Positions 1-6,419 of a stretch of DNA of 33,540 nucleotides are shown here, one piece after another. Every line of letters begins with the position of its first letter. Within the stretch, counting starts at the first letter, position 1. The notes under the pieces are model-generated. The model did not search any database and had not been told where the DNA came from. It saw only the letters and a program-made list of their open reading frames with translations. The DNA comes from RSA11 sp036564135. Its GTDB lineage: Bacteria > Actinomycetota > Thermoleophilia > Solirubrobacterales > 70-9. Made by a program: the position numbers and the translations under genes. The stretch covers positions 1-33,540 of the forward strand of contig DATCLC010000167.1 in the NCBI GenBank assembly GCA_036564135.1, written 5' to 3'.

Positions 1-714
1 GTCCCGCCCGACTCCGAGCTCGGCCTGGAGGGGACGCTCACGGCGCTGCAGCGGATGACCGGCGCCGAGTCGATCCGCCAGCTCCCGACGCTGCGCCTCT
101 TCAAGATCAACATGAACCTCGAGATGGAGAAGGGGACGGAGGAGCTGGCCGCCGCCGTCGACGCCTCGCCGCCCCGCGAGCTGGAGCCGCAGCCCTACGA
201 CGAGCGCGACGTCGCCGTGATCCGCGCCCTGCAGGGGCCGATGGCGGTCACCGACCGCCCCTACGACGAGGCGGCGAGCGCGGTGGGCATGACCCCCGAG
301 GCGTTCCTCGAGCACCTGCGCGGCATGGTCGACCGCCTGCTGCTGCGGCGCGTGGCGGCGATCCTCTTCCACCGGCGCGCCGGCTTCTCGGCGAACGGGA
401 TGGGCGTGTGGCGCGTGCCGGAGGAGCGGATCCTCGAGGTCGGCAGGCGAATGGCCGCGGTGCGCGGCATCTCGCACTGCTACCAGCGCCCGACCTACCC
501 GGACTGGCCCTACTCGGTCTTCACGATGGCGCACGGGCGGTCCAAGGAGGAGTGCGACGCGATCCTGCAGTCGATCGCCGACGAGCACGGCCTGCACGGC
601 GACGACCGCGCGGTCCTCTACTCCTCGACCGAGTACAAGAAGGTGCGCCTGCACTACTTCATCGACGACTACGCGCGGTGGGAGCGCGAGCACGGCCACC
701 TCGCGGCGGCCTGA
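1..714 (+). CDS. Siroheme decarboxylase-like protein (AhbA/AhbB, Lrp/AsnC fold), 5' truncated by window edge
   Basis: The reading frame is open from base 1, so the start lies upstream. The visible part carries the end of one AsnC-type domain (LRLFKINMNLEMEKG) and then a complete second unit: a helix-turn-helix-like segment, the family signature HRRAGFSANGMGVWRVP, and SHCYQRPTYPDWPYSVFTM before KVRLHYF. These motifs are typical of AhbA/AhbB (NirD/L/G/H) siroheme decarboxylases, which convert siroheme to didecarboxysiroheme; homologues are often mis-annotated as AsnC regulators. Two halves in one chain suggest a fused AhbA-AhbB arrangement. It ends 13 nt before hemL, so it is probably co-transcribed with a tetrapyrrole gene, which supports an enzymatic or heme-linked role. 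A pure transcriptional regulator cannot be excluded. Confidence 0.75.
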   Translation, partial: VPPDSELGLEGTLTALQRMTGAESIRQLPTLRLFKINMNLEMEKGTEELAAAVDASPPRELEPQPYDERDVAVIRALQGPMAVTDRPYDEAASAVGMTPEAFLEHLRGMVDRLLLRRVAAILFHRRAGFSANGMGVWRVPEERILEVGRRMAAVRGISHCYQRPTYPDWPYSVFTMAHGRSKEECDAILQSIADEHGLHGDDRAVLYSSTEYKKVRLHYFIDDYARWEREHGHLAAA

Positions 715-727
715 CCCCGAAGCCACG

Positions 728-2035
728 GTGAGCGAGGGAGCAGCCGCCAGCGACTCGGCCGCCACGACGCGCTCCGCGGAGCTGTTCGGGCGCGCGACGG
801 AGCTGCTGCCGGGTGGGGTGAACTCGCCCGTGCGCGCGATGAGGTCGATCGGGCGCGACCACCCCGTGTTCATCGAGCGCGGCGAGGGCTGCGAGCTCGT
901 CGACGTCGACGGCAACCGCTACGTCGACTGGGTGTGCTCGTGGGGCCCGCTGATCCTGGGGCACGCGCACCCCGGTGTGGTCGAGGCGGTGCGCGAGGCC
1001 GCGGCGCGCGGGACCAGCTACGGCGCGCCGATCGAGGGCGAGGTGGAGCTCGCCGCCGAGGTCTGCGATCGCTTCGGCTCCGTGGAGATGATCCGCATGA
1101 CCTCGTCGGGCACCGAGGCGTCGATGAGCGCGATCCGGCTGGCGCGCGCGGTCACGGGCCGCGACGTCGTGGTCAAATTCGCAGGCGCCTACCACGGGCA
1201 CGTGGACGGCCTTCTGGCCGAGGCCGGGTCGGGGCTCGCCACGCAGGGGATCCCGGCGAGCCCGGGCGTTACGGCCGCGCAGGCCGCCGACACGATCGTC
1301 GTGCCGTGGAACGACGACGAGGCGCTTTCGATGGCGCTTCACGACCGCGAGGTCGCGGCGATCATCGCCGAGCCGCTGCCCGCGAACATGGGCGTCGTGC
1401 CGCCCGAGCACGGCTTCTTGGAGGCGCTGCGCTCGGCGGCCGACGAGCAGGGCGCGCTGCTGATCCTCGACGAGGTGATCTCGGGCTTCCGCGTCGCGCG
1501 CGGGGGTGCGCAGGAGCTCTTCGGCGTGCGGGCCGACCTGACCGTGATGGGCAAGGTCCTGGGCGGCGGGCTGCCAGCCGCGGCCTACGGCGGGCGCCGC
1601 GAGCTCATGGAGCGCGTCGCGCCCGCCGGCGACGTCTACCAGGCAGGGACACTCAGCGGGAACCCGCTCGCGGTGGCGGCAGGCCTCGCCACGCTGCGCG
1701 AGCTCGACGAGGCGGCCTACGCGCGGCTGGGCGAGCTCACCGAGCGCCTTGCGGCGGGCCTGCGCGAGGCGGCGGGCGATCGCGACGTGAGCGTCGTGGC
1801 GCAACCGGGCCTGCTCACGCCCTTCTTCAGCGCCGAGCCGCCTAGCGACTTCGAGGGCGCCTCGGCGTGCGACCTCGACGCCTACGGGCGCTTCGCCCGC
1901 GCCCTGCTCGAGCGCGGCGTCTACCCGCCGGCGTCGCAGTTCGAGGCGTGGTTCGTCTCGCTCGCGCACGACGAGGCGTCGATCGACCGCACCTGCGAAG
2001 CCGCGGCCGAGGCGTTCGCCCTGGCGTTGGACTGA
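728..2035 (+). CDS. hemL: Glutamate-1-semialdehyde 2,1-aminomutase
   Basis: The product (435 aa) is a PLP-dependent class III aminotransferase-fold enzyme that converts glutamate-1-semialdehyde to 5-aminolevulinate in the C5 route to tetrapyrroles. The family N-terminus LLPGGVNSPVRAM, the SSGTEASMSAIRLAR segment, the AGAYHGHVDGLL motif and the PLP lysine in VMGKVLGGGLPAAAYGG (about K276) are all present, and the length is normal for the family. The start is GTG, 13 nt after the preceding stop; no strong ribosome binding site is seen. It is downstream of the siroheme-decarboxylase-like gene, so the pair is probably part of a heme operon that begins outside the window. Confidence 0.97.
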   Translation: MSEGAAASDSAATTRSAELFGRATELLPGGVNSPVRAMRSIGRDHPVFIERGEGCELVDVDGNRYVDWVCSWGPLILGHAHPGVVEAVREAAARGTSYGAPIEGEVELAAEVCDRFGSVEMIRMTSSGTEASMSAIRLARAVTGRDVVVKFAGAYHGHVDGLLAEAGSGLATQGIPASPGVTAAQAADTIVVPWNDDEALSMALHDREVAAIIAEPLPANMGVVPPEHGFLEALRSAADEQGALLILDEVISGFRVARGGAQELFGVRADLTVMGKVLGGGLPAAAYGGRRELMERVAPAGDVYQAGTLSGNPLAVAAGLATLRELDEAAYARLGELTERLAAGLREAAGDRDVSVVAQPGLLTPFFSAEPPSDFEGASACDLDAYGRFARALLERGVYPPASQFEAWFVSLAHDEASIDRTCEAAAEAFALALD

Positions 2036-2093
2036 CGGGCGAGGCGCGCCGCCGCCGAGCAGGCGCCCGCGGCGGCCCACAGAGCGGGCGCGC

Positions 2094-2155
2094 CTTTAGC
2101 AACCCCTAAGCGTGGTTTCTCGAAGGCTTTAGCCCGCTTTAGAGAGGCCCTGAGG
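2094..2155 (+). promoter_or_regulatory. Array of 11-bp phased direct repeats, putative OmpR-family operator 1
   Basis: Starting at 2094 the sequence reads as heptamers every 11 bp: CTTTAGC (2094), CCTAAGC (2105), TTTCTCG (2116), CTTTAGC (2127), TTTAGAG (2138), CCTGAGG (2149). An 11-bp direct-repeat period (one helical turn) is how PhoB/OmpR-type winged-helix regulators bind. A closely matching array precedes the next acidic gene, with the same distance (71 bp) from the first repeat to a conserved GATCCT box at 2165. The regulator encoded at 3258 is the obvious candidate to bind here (inference). Confidence 0.7.
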
Positions 2156-2216
2156 CGCGGGCCTGATCCTCATTGGCGAGCACGGAAACGCGGGCCGACC
2201 AAAGGAGGAAGCCGCC

Positions 2217-2438
2217 ATGAGGAAGATCCTGCTCACTGCGCTCACGCTGATCGTCCTGGGCGCGGGTACGACCGTCGTCCTCGCCCAGGCGCCGCAGGGC
2301 GAGGCGGGGAACGCCGCTCCCGCGCAGGAACGGACGAACGAAGACAGCGAGCCTGGCCGCCCGGGCGACAACCCGGAAGACGAGGAGTGTGACGAGGAGC
2401 GCGCCGACGACCGGGAGGACAGCGCGGGTTCCGCCTGA
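2217..2438 (+). CDS. Small secreted acidic protein, copy 1
   Basis: The product is 73 aa. Residues 1-24 form a signal peptide (MRK, hydrophobic core LLTALTLIVLGAG, then VLA/Q as a probable cleavage region). The mature part is hydrophilic and acidic, rich in Glu, Asp, Pro and Arg, with one Cys (EDEECDEE) and no recognised domain. AAGGAGG at about 2201-2207 sets the ATG start. The signal peptide and its DNA are nearly the same as in the gene at 2797, so the two are tandem paralogues whose mature parts have diverged. It is followed by a strong hairpin at 2468. Function unknown; the context (phased operator, adjacent two-component system) suggests a regulated extracytoplasmic target, perhaps cation binding. 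Confidence 0.8.
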   Translation: MRKILLTALTLIVLGAGTTVVLAQAPQGEAGNAAPAQERTNEDSEPGRPGDNPEDEECDEERADDREDSAGSA

Positions 2439-2467
2439 CGCTCTGGCAGCCAGCAGCGCGGGTCACG

Positions 2468-2494
2468 GCGGGGCGGCGCGGCGCGCCGCCCCGC
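2468..2494 (+). terminator. Perfect GC hairpin after acidic gene 1
   Basis: A 12-bp perfect stem (GCGGGGCGGCGC pairing with GCGCCGCCCCGC) around a 3-nt loop, followed by TTCTCT. It lies 29 nt after the stop codon. The same hairpin occurs after acidic gene 2, so it is part of the duplicated unit. Confidence 0.8.
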
Positions 2495-2675
2495 TTCTCT
2501 GCGCCCAGGTCTCCAAAACGACGACCAGGTTCGACCGCGCGGTTTGCGCCAGCCCCGCGAGCCGGAACCTGAGCGGCGAGGTGGTCCGCGAGGGGTCACC
2601 GACGGTTCGCGGCCAGCGCATGGAGTCGATGCCGAGCACGGCGTCCGGGGCGGCTGACTGAGCCGCAGGCTCCGC
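2495..2675. other. Non-coding spacer between duplicated acidic-gene units
   Basis: About 180 bases between the terminator hairpin of unit 1 and the operator of unit 2. Short open frames on both strands have no start signal, no recognisable motif and no family resemblance. I see no gene here. Confidence 0.6.
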
Positions 2676-2736
2676 CTTTACCAACCCCTAACCAAGGCCT
2701 TTCCGAGGCCTTGCCGGGGCTTGGCGGCGTGCTGGT
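2676..2736 (+). promoter_or_regulatory. Array of 11-bp phased direct repeats, putative OmpR-family operator 2
   Basis: Heptamers every 11 bp: CTTTACC (2676), CCTAACC (2687), CCTTTCC (2698), CCTTGCC (2709), CTTGGCG (2720). The first two correspond almost base for base to the first two repeats of operator 1, while later units keep the phase but vary in sequence. The conserved GATCCT box, a possible -10 region, is at 2747, 71 bp from the first repeat exactly as in unit 1. A small hairpin (CCCGG 2763-2767 with CCGGG 2773-2777) lies between it and the ribosome binding site. Confidence 0.72.
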
Positions 2737-2796
2737 GCGCGGCCCCGATCCTCCTTGAGGAGCCCGGAAATGCCGGGCCGACCGAAGGAGGAAACG

Positions 2797-3177
2797 ATGT
2801 TCAAGAAGGTCCTGCTTGCCGCGCTCACGCTCACCATCGTCGGCGCCGGGACAGCGGTCGTTCTCGCCCAGGGCCCGCGGGATGCGGCCGGGGGCGGTAC
2901 GCCGACGCCGCCGGCGATGACGAGCGACGCAGTCGACATCTCCGGCCCCTGTGACGAGGCCGAGCACGCCGACGATCCGCGGTGCACGGGCGCGTCCCGC
3001 GCGGACAACAGCGGGCCGGGCAGCGCGGGTAGCCACCGGTTCGACGACTGCGACGACCGGCACGACGACGATCGCCGGGACGGCCGCGACGACGACGATC
3101 GTTGGGACGAGCGGTACGACGACGACCGGGAGGACGACGACCGGGACGATTGGGATGACCGCTGGGATCGCGACTGA
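2797..3177 (+). CDS. Secreted Asp/Arg-rich protein, copy 2
   Basis: The product is 126 aa from the ATG at 2797, chosen because AAGGAGG lies just upstream (2785-2791) and because the signal peptide then aligns with that of copy 1 (MFKK, LLAALTLTIVGAG, VVLAQ). Residues 25-75 are low-complexity with two Cys (GPCDEAEH, DPRCTG). From about residue 80 to the end the chain is almost wholly Asp and Arg with scattered Trp/Tyr, in loose DDDR units (DDDDRWDERYDDDREDDD). Such a tail should be disordered and could bind divalent cations or cationic surfaces; that is inference. It lies directly upstream of the response regulator. Confidence 0.85.
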   Translation: MFKKVLLAALTLTIVGAGTAVVLAQGPRDAAGGGTPTPPAMTSDAVDISGPCDEAEHADDPRCTGASRADNSGPGSAGSHRFDDCDDRHDDDRRDGRDDDDRWDERYDDDREDDDRDDWDDRWDRD

Positions 3178-3207
3178 CGCTCCGGCGGCTTGAGGGGGTG
3201 GCCCACG

Positions 3208-3234
3208 GCGGGGCGGCGCAGGGCGCCGTCCCGC
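3208..3234 (+). terminator. GC hairpin after acidic gene 2
   Basis: The stem matches the one at 2468-2494, with one G-U pair (GCGGGGCGGCGC / GCGCCGTCCCGC) and loop AGG. It sits 31 nt after the stop and 24 nt before the response-regulator ATG, so it may insulate the regulator gene from the acidic gene or act as a partial terminator. Confidence 0.7.
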
Positions 3235-3245
3235 TCGCCGGCGCC

Positions 3246-3251
3246 TACGAT
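3246..3251 (+). promoter_or_regulatory. TANNNT -10 box for leaderless response-regulator mRNA
   Basis: TACGAT lies 6 nt before the ATG at 3258 and there is no purine-rich ribosome binding site, so transcription probably starts at the start codon. Confidence 0.5.
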
Positions 3252-3257
3252 CCATCC

Positions 3258-3971
3258 ATGACGGTGGGCAGGCGAGTGATCCTGCTGGTCGAGGACGAGC
3301 AATCGATCTCCCGGCCGCTCGCCAGCGCGCTTCAGCGCGAGGGGTTCGACACCGTCATCGCCGCGAGCGTCGCCGAGGCGCGTGAACGGCTTACGGAGGC
3401 GACCCCGGACCTGGTCCTGCTCGACCTGATGCTCCCCGACGGCTCGGGGTTCGACGTGCTGCGCGAGCTGCGGAGCTCCGGTGACGTGCCGGTCGTGGTC
3501 CTGACGGCGCGCGGGGAGGAGGCCGACCGGGTCGTGGGCCTCGAGCTCGGCGCCGACGACTACGTCGTGAAGCCGTTCAGCGCCCGGGAGGTCGCGGCCC
3601 GGATCAGAGCGGTGCTCCGGCGGGCCGCGCGAGAGCGCGGCGGGGAGCACGACGGAGCGATCGAGATCGGGGGCCTGCGGCTCGATCCGGCCAGGCACTC
3701 GGTGGAGCTCGACGGCGAGCCGCTCGAGCTCTCGCGTAAGGAATACGAGCTGCTCCATCGCCTCATGCGCGACGCGGGCACCGTGGTCACGCGCGAGCAG
3801 CTCATCGAGGACGTCTGGGACATGAACTGGTTCGGGTCGACGAAGACGCTCGACGTCCACGTCTCGAGCCTGCGCCGCAAGCTGGGCGACGACCCCGCCA
3901 CCCCCCGCTACCTCCACACGATCCGCGGGGTCGGCTTCCGCTTCTCCGCGCCGGACGAAGCGCGGGAGTAG
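3258..3971 (+). CDS. OmpR/PhoB-family response regulator
   Basis: The product is 237 aa. The receiver domain (about 7-120) has the acidic pocket VEDE (E12, D13), the phosphoacceptor D56 in LLDLMLPDG, T83 in VLTARG and K105 in DDYVVKPF. A linker leads to a C-terminal winged-helix DNA-binding domain (about 140-232) with LELSRKEYELL, VTREQLIEDVW and DVHVSSLRRKLGDD...IRGVGFRF, diagnostic of OmpR/PhoB. The start is the ATG at 3258, preceded by TACGAT and no ribosome binding site. The kinase gene begins 3 nt after its stop. The phased repeats upstream of all three neighbouring acidic genes have the spacing expected for this regulator class, so it probably controls them. Confidence 0.95.
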   Translation: MTVGRRVILLVEDEQSISRPLASALQREGFDTVIAASVAEARERLTEATPDLVLLDLMLPDGSGFDVLRELRSSGDVPVVVLTARGEEADRVVGLELGADDYVVKPFSAREVAARIRAVLRRAARERGGEHDGAIEIGGLRLDPARHSVELDGEPLELSRKEYELLHRLMRDAGTVVTREQLIEDVWDMNWFGSTKTLDVHVSSLRRKLGDDPATPRYLHTIRGVGFRFSAPDEARE

Positions 3972-3974
3972 TCC

Positions 3975-5399
3975 GTGAGCCTGCGCGTCACGCTGCTGCT
4001 CGCGTTCGCGTACGCGCTGCTCATCGTCCTGATCGCGCTCGAGCTGCCGCTGGCGCTCAACCTCTCGAACCGGGTCGAAGCCGAGGTCCGGGCGGAGTCG
4101 GCGACGCAGGTGGCGCTGGTCGCGACGAGCGCGGCGGGTGAGCTCGACCGGCGGGCCGAGCTGCGCGAGCTCGTCGAGGAGGCGGCCGAGGGCCTGGGCG
4201 GCCGGGTGATCGCCACCGACGCCGACGGCATCGTGGTCGCCGACTCGGCCGGGCGCGGGCTCGAGGGCTCGGACTACTCGGACCGCCCGGAGATCGCCCA
4301 AGCGCTGCGGGGCGAGACCGCGCAGGGGCGGCGGGAGAGCGCTTCGCTGGGCGAGGAGCTCCTGTTCACGGCGGCGCCCGTGCTCGAGCGCGGGCGGGTG
4401 GTCGGCGTGGTGCGGGCGACGCAGAGCGTCGCCGCGGTCGACCGGGAGATCCGCGAGGACATCCTGGTCCTGATCGCGGTCGGGGTGGTTGCGCTGCTTT
4501 TCGGGGTCGGCGTCGCCTGGCTGCTGGCCGGCTTCCTGACGCGGCCGCTGCAGTCGCTGGCGGGCGCGGCGCGGCGCGTCGCCGAGGGCGATCTGGGGGC
4601 GCGGGCGCCGGTCGCGGGCTCGCGCGAGCAGCGCGACGTGGCGGAGACCTTCAACGAGATGGCCGCGCGCCTCGAGGCAGTGCTCACCGCGCAGCGCGAG
4701 TTCGTCGCGAACGCGTCGCACCAGCTCCGCACGCCGCTGACCGGCCTGCGGCTGCGGCTCGAGGCGGCGGAGGACCTGGCGCGCGGTCCCGAGCTTCGGG
4801 AGGAGCTCGCCGCGGCCGGCCAGGAGGTCGAGCGGCTGGCGGCTCTCCTGCGGAACCTGCTGGTGCTGGCGCGCGAGGGGGAGGAACGTCCCGAGCCGCG
4901 CCCGGTGGGGCTGGGCGAGGAGGCGACCGAGGCGCTCGCGCGCTGGTCGGCGGAGGCGCAGGCGGCGGGGATCAGGCTTGCGGCCCGCGACGAGGGTGTA
5001 CCGGCGGCGCTCGCGTCGGCGAGCGACGTTGGGATCGCGCTCGACAACCTGCTCGAGAACGCGATCAAGTACTCGCCGCGCGGCTCGACCGTCACCGTGG
5101 AATGGGGCGAGCGCGACGGTTGCGCGTACGTGGCCGTGACCGACGAGGGCCCCGGTCTCGCCCCCGGCGAGGAGGCTGCCGCAACCGAGCGGTTCTTCCG
5201 CGGGAGCGCCGGCGCGCGCACTCAGGGCAGCGGGTTGGGGCTCGCGATCGTGCGCTCGCTGGCGCAGCGCTGGGGCGGGGAGCTGGCGCTGGCCAACCGG
5301 GAGCGCGGCGGCCTGCGCGCCGAGGTGCGTCTGCCGAGTCGCGACGCCGAGGCGGGCGGCGCCGTGGACTTTGCCAAGTCCTTACCCGGGCGGCGCTAG
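3975..5399 (+). CDS. Membrane sensor histidine kinase
   Basis: The product is 474 aa, with a GTG start 3 nt after the regulator stop. Order: TM1 (about 3-25); an extracytoplasmic domain of about 130 residues containing VIATDADGIVVADSAGRGL and LLFTAAPVL, resembling a single-Cache/PAS-like ligand domain; TM2 (about 157-185); HAMP (about 188-240, LTRPLQSLAGAARRVAEGDL); HisKA with phosphoacceptor H249 in FVANASHQLRTPLTGLR; and HATPase_c with N-box DNLLENAIKYS (about 357-367), DEGPGLAPG and GSGLGLAIV. Every catalytic element is present. The ligand is unknown. Its 3' end contains the operator-like repeat pair preceding the third acidic gene. Confidence 0.95.
   Translation: MSLRVTLLLAFAYALLIVLIALELPLALNLSNRVEAEVRAESATQVALVATSAAGELDRRAELRELVEEAAEGLGGRVIATDADGIVVADSAGRGLEGSDYSDRPEIAQALRGETAQGRRESASLGEELLFTAAPVLERGRVVGVVRATQSVAAVDREIREDILVLIAVGVVALLFGVGVAWLLAGFLTRPLQSLAGAARRVAEGDLGARAPVAGSREQRDVAETFNEMAARLEAVLTAQREFVANASHQLRTPLTGLRLRLEAAEDLARGPELREELAAAGQEVERLAALLRNLLVLAREGEERPEPRPVGLGEEATEALARWSAEAQAAGIRLAARDEGVPAALASASDVGIALDNLLENAIKYSPRGSTVTVEWGERDGCAYVAVTDEGPGLAPGEEAAATERFFRGSAGARTQGSGLGLAIVRSLAQRWGGELALANRERGGLRAEVRLPSRDAEAGGAVDFAKSLPGRR
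5369..5390 (+). promoter_or_regulatory. Phased repeat pair inside histidine-kinase 3' end, putative operator 3
   Basis: CTTTGCCAAGT (5369) and CCTTACCCGGG (5380) repeat at 11 bp and match operators 1 and 2 (CTTTACCAACCCCTAACC) at 14 of 18 positions. The pair ends about 6-10 bp upstream of the -10-like TAGCGT at 5397, the usual place for a class II activator replacing the -35 element. It lies within the kinase coding sequence, so some of the match may be constrained by protein sequence. Confidence 0.6.
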
Positions 5400-5402
5400 C
5401 GT
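5397..5402 (+). promoter_or_regulatory. TANNNT -10 box before third acidic gene
   Basis: TAGCGT overlaps the kinase stop codon and lies 8 nt before the ATG at 5411. With the repeat pair at 5369-5390 it forms a complete activator-dependent promoter arrangement for a leaderless transcript. Confidence 0.45.
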
Positions 5403-5410
5403 CGGAAGCG

Positions 5411-5758
5411 ATGAGGGTCACCGCGGCCACGATCGGAGTTCTCGCCGTCCTCGGACTGGTCTGTGCGGCCGGTATCGGCCTGCTTGTCAACGAGCTGACG
5501 GGCGACTCGATCGGGCTCGCGGCCAAGCCGCTCTCGGCCGGGTCGCTGGCGCCCGCCGAGGCCGACGACGACTCGGGGCGCGGGCGCGGCCGCGGGCGCG
5601 GACGCGGGCGGGGCGACGACGATCGCCACGAGCACCGCGGCGAGCGAGGCGACGATTCGCACCGCGACGACGACTCGGGATCCGACGAGCGCGACGACGA
5701 TTTCGGCCCCGACCACGACTCGGACGACGATGAGGAGTTCGAGCCCGACGACGACTAG
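5411..5758 (+). CDS. Membrane-anchored Asp-rich protein with RG-repeat linker
   Basis: The product is 115 aa. The ATG at 5411 is 11 nt after the kinase stop. Residues 5-28 are a hydrophobic segment (ATIGVLAVLGLVCAAGIG) acting as a membrane anchor or uncleaved signal. A short spacer leads to a run of about six Arg-Gly dipeptides (about residues 57-68) and then an Asp/Glu/His-rich tail (DDDRHEHRGERGDDSHRDDDSG, in part) ending FEPDDD. It does not align with the other two acidic proteins beyond layout and composition. The third member of the island is thus membrane-bound while the first two look secreted. It could be a cation-sensing or sequestering accessory of the kinase, or simply a surface polyanion; function unknown. 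Confidence 0.8.
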   Translation: MRVTAATIGVLAVLGLVCAAGIGLLVNELTGDSIGLAAKPLSAGSLAPAEADDDSGRGRGRGRGRGRGDDDRHEHRGERGDDSHRDDDSGSDERDDDFGPDHDSDDDEEFEPDDD

Positions 5759-5772
5759 CTAGCCTCAGCGCC

Positions 5773-5790
5773 GGCGGCCCTTGAACCGCC
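5773..5790 (+). terminator. Weak hairpin after third acidic gene
   Basis: GGCGG (5773-5777) can pair with CCGCC (5786-5790) around an 8-nt loop, immediately upstream of the riboswitch core. There is no T-tract, and it may be only an accessory stem of the riboswitch region. Confidence 0.3.
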
Positions 5791-5835
5791 CCGGACGAGA
5801 CGCGCGCCGTACCCGGTCAAGCGAAGACGACGCGC
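5791..5835 (+). ncRNA. Guanidine-III riboswitch (ykkC-III)
   Basis: The core follows the ykkC-III consensus as I recall it: CCGGACGAG, then a GCGCCGTACCCGGT block, then a GAAGACG block followed by CGCGC. Pairings: CCGG 5791-5794 with CCGG 5813-5816 (P1), and a pseudoknot-forming helix of GCGCG.CGT (from 5802) with ACG.CGCGC (5827-5835) with one C-A mismatch. Aptamers of this class bind guanidinium and turn on detoxification genes. It lies 35 nt before the ATG of an SMR exporter, with AGGAGG at 5859-5864, so control is probably at ribosome access. Sequence and gene context agree. Confidence 0.9.
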
Positions 5836-5870
5836 AGCCTCAGCCCTCAAGCGATTAGAGGAGGTTCAAG

Positions 5871-6197
5871 ATGGCTTGGCTCGTGATCACGATCGCCGGC
5901 GTGCTCGAAGCGGTTTGGGCGATCGCCCTCAAGGAATCGGACGGCTTCTCAAAGCTCGTCCCGACGCTGATCTTCCTCGCCGCCGGCGGGGCCAGCATCG
6001 TCCTGCTCGCCCTGGCGCTGCGCGAGCTTCCGGTGGGCACCGGCTACGCCGTCTGGACCGGGATCGGCGCGGTCGGTGCGGCGCTCGCCGGCGTGGTCGT
6101 CCTGGGCGAGGCCGCCACGGCCCCCCGCCTGGCCGCAATCGCCCTGATCGCCACCGGCATCGTCTGGCTCGCGCTGCAGGAGGGCGCCTCGGCCTGA
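5871..6197 (+). CDS. gdx: Guanidinium exporter Gdx (SugE subfamily, SMR)
   Basis: The product is 108 aa with four predicted membrane helices. The SMR glutamate E13 sits in IAGVLEAVWAIALKESDGF, and the GTGYAVWTGIGAVGAALAGVVVLGE signature (in two parts) matches the SugE/Gdx branch, which exchanges guanidinium for protons as dual-topology dimers. The ATG has AGGAGG 6 nt upstream and a guanidine-III riboswitch in the leader, which makes the guanidinium role much more likely than quaternary-ammonium resistance. It is a single gene, transcribed toward the palindromic repeats at 6206. Confidence 0.95.
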   Translation: MAWLVITIAGVLEAVWAIALKESDGFSKLVPTLIFLAAGGASIVLLALALRELPVGTGYAVWTGIGAVGAALAGVVVLGEAATAPRLAAIALIATGIVWLALQEGASA

Positions 6198-6205
6198 CCC
6201 GCCCC

Positions 6206-6368
6206 GTGATCGACCTTTCTCGTCTCAGGGACCAGCAAAGTCGATCACCGGCCCGGCCCCGCAGCGGCGATCGAGTTTTCTCGTCCTCTCGACTAGAAAC
6301 CTCGATCACGGTGCCGCTCGCCGCCTGGTGGTCGAGTTTTCTCGTCTCTATGGCCAGAAACCTCGATC
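6206..6368. repeat. Palindromic repeat triplet A
   Basis: Three imperfect palindromes of about 40 bp at 6206-6248, 6269-6309 and 6328-6368, separated by about 20-bp GC-rich spacers. Each has arms like GATCGAGTTTTCTCGTC against GACTAGAAACCTCGATC (15 of 17 positions complementary in the middle copy) around a 5-nt centre. The block is repeated almost exactly at 7434-7599, and the family recurs at 21591-21692. It lies between convergent genes, so it could terminate transcription in both directions, but other copies are not so placed. Confidence 0.9.
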
Positions 6369-6419
6369 GCCAAAGCAAGGGCGGTAGGTGGTGACCGGCC
6401 CGACGATGCTGGTGGGCAA

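Noticed and set aside
2161..2213. Riboswitch in the conserved leader of the acidic genes
   Set aside because: The conserved leader is only about 45 nt, its hairpin is not kept equally in both copies, and it matches no riboswitch consensus I know; phased operators explain the upstream conservation better.
2463..2684. 73-codon minus-strand frame in the spacer between acidic units
   Set aside because: It runs through the terminator hairpin and has no start signal, motif or family resemblance.
2688..4721. 677-codon minus-strand frame antisense to the regulator and kinase
   Set aside because: Composition is Arg/Pro/Ala/His-rich with no domain, and the plus strand carries complete catalytic motifs of two known families.
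5575..5620. Possible recent microsatellite disrupting the third acidic gene
   Set aside because: The GC-rich RG-coding run keeps the reading frame and lies between an anchor and an intact acidic tail, so the gene appears functional.
6206..6368. Simple bidirectional terminator between convergent genes
   Set aside because: The same elements occur between divergent genes and upstream of a gene, and the T-runs are inside the arms instead of after the stem.
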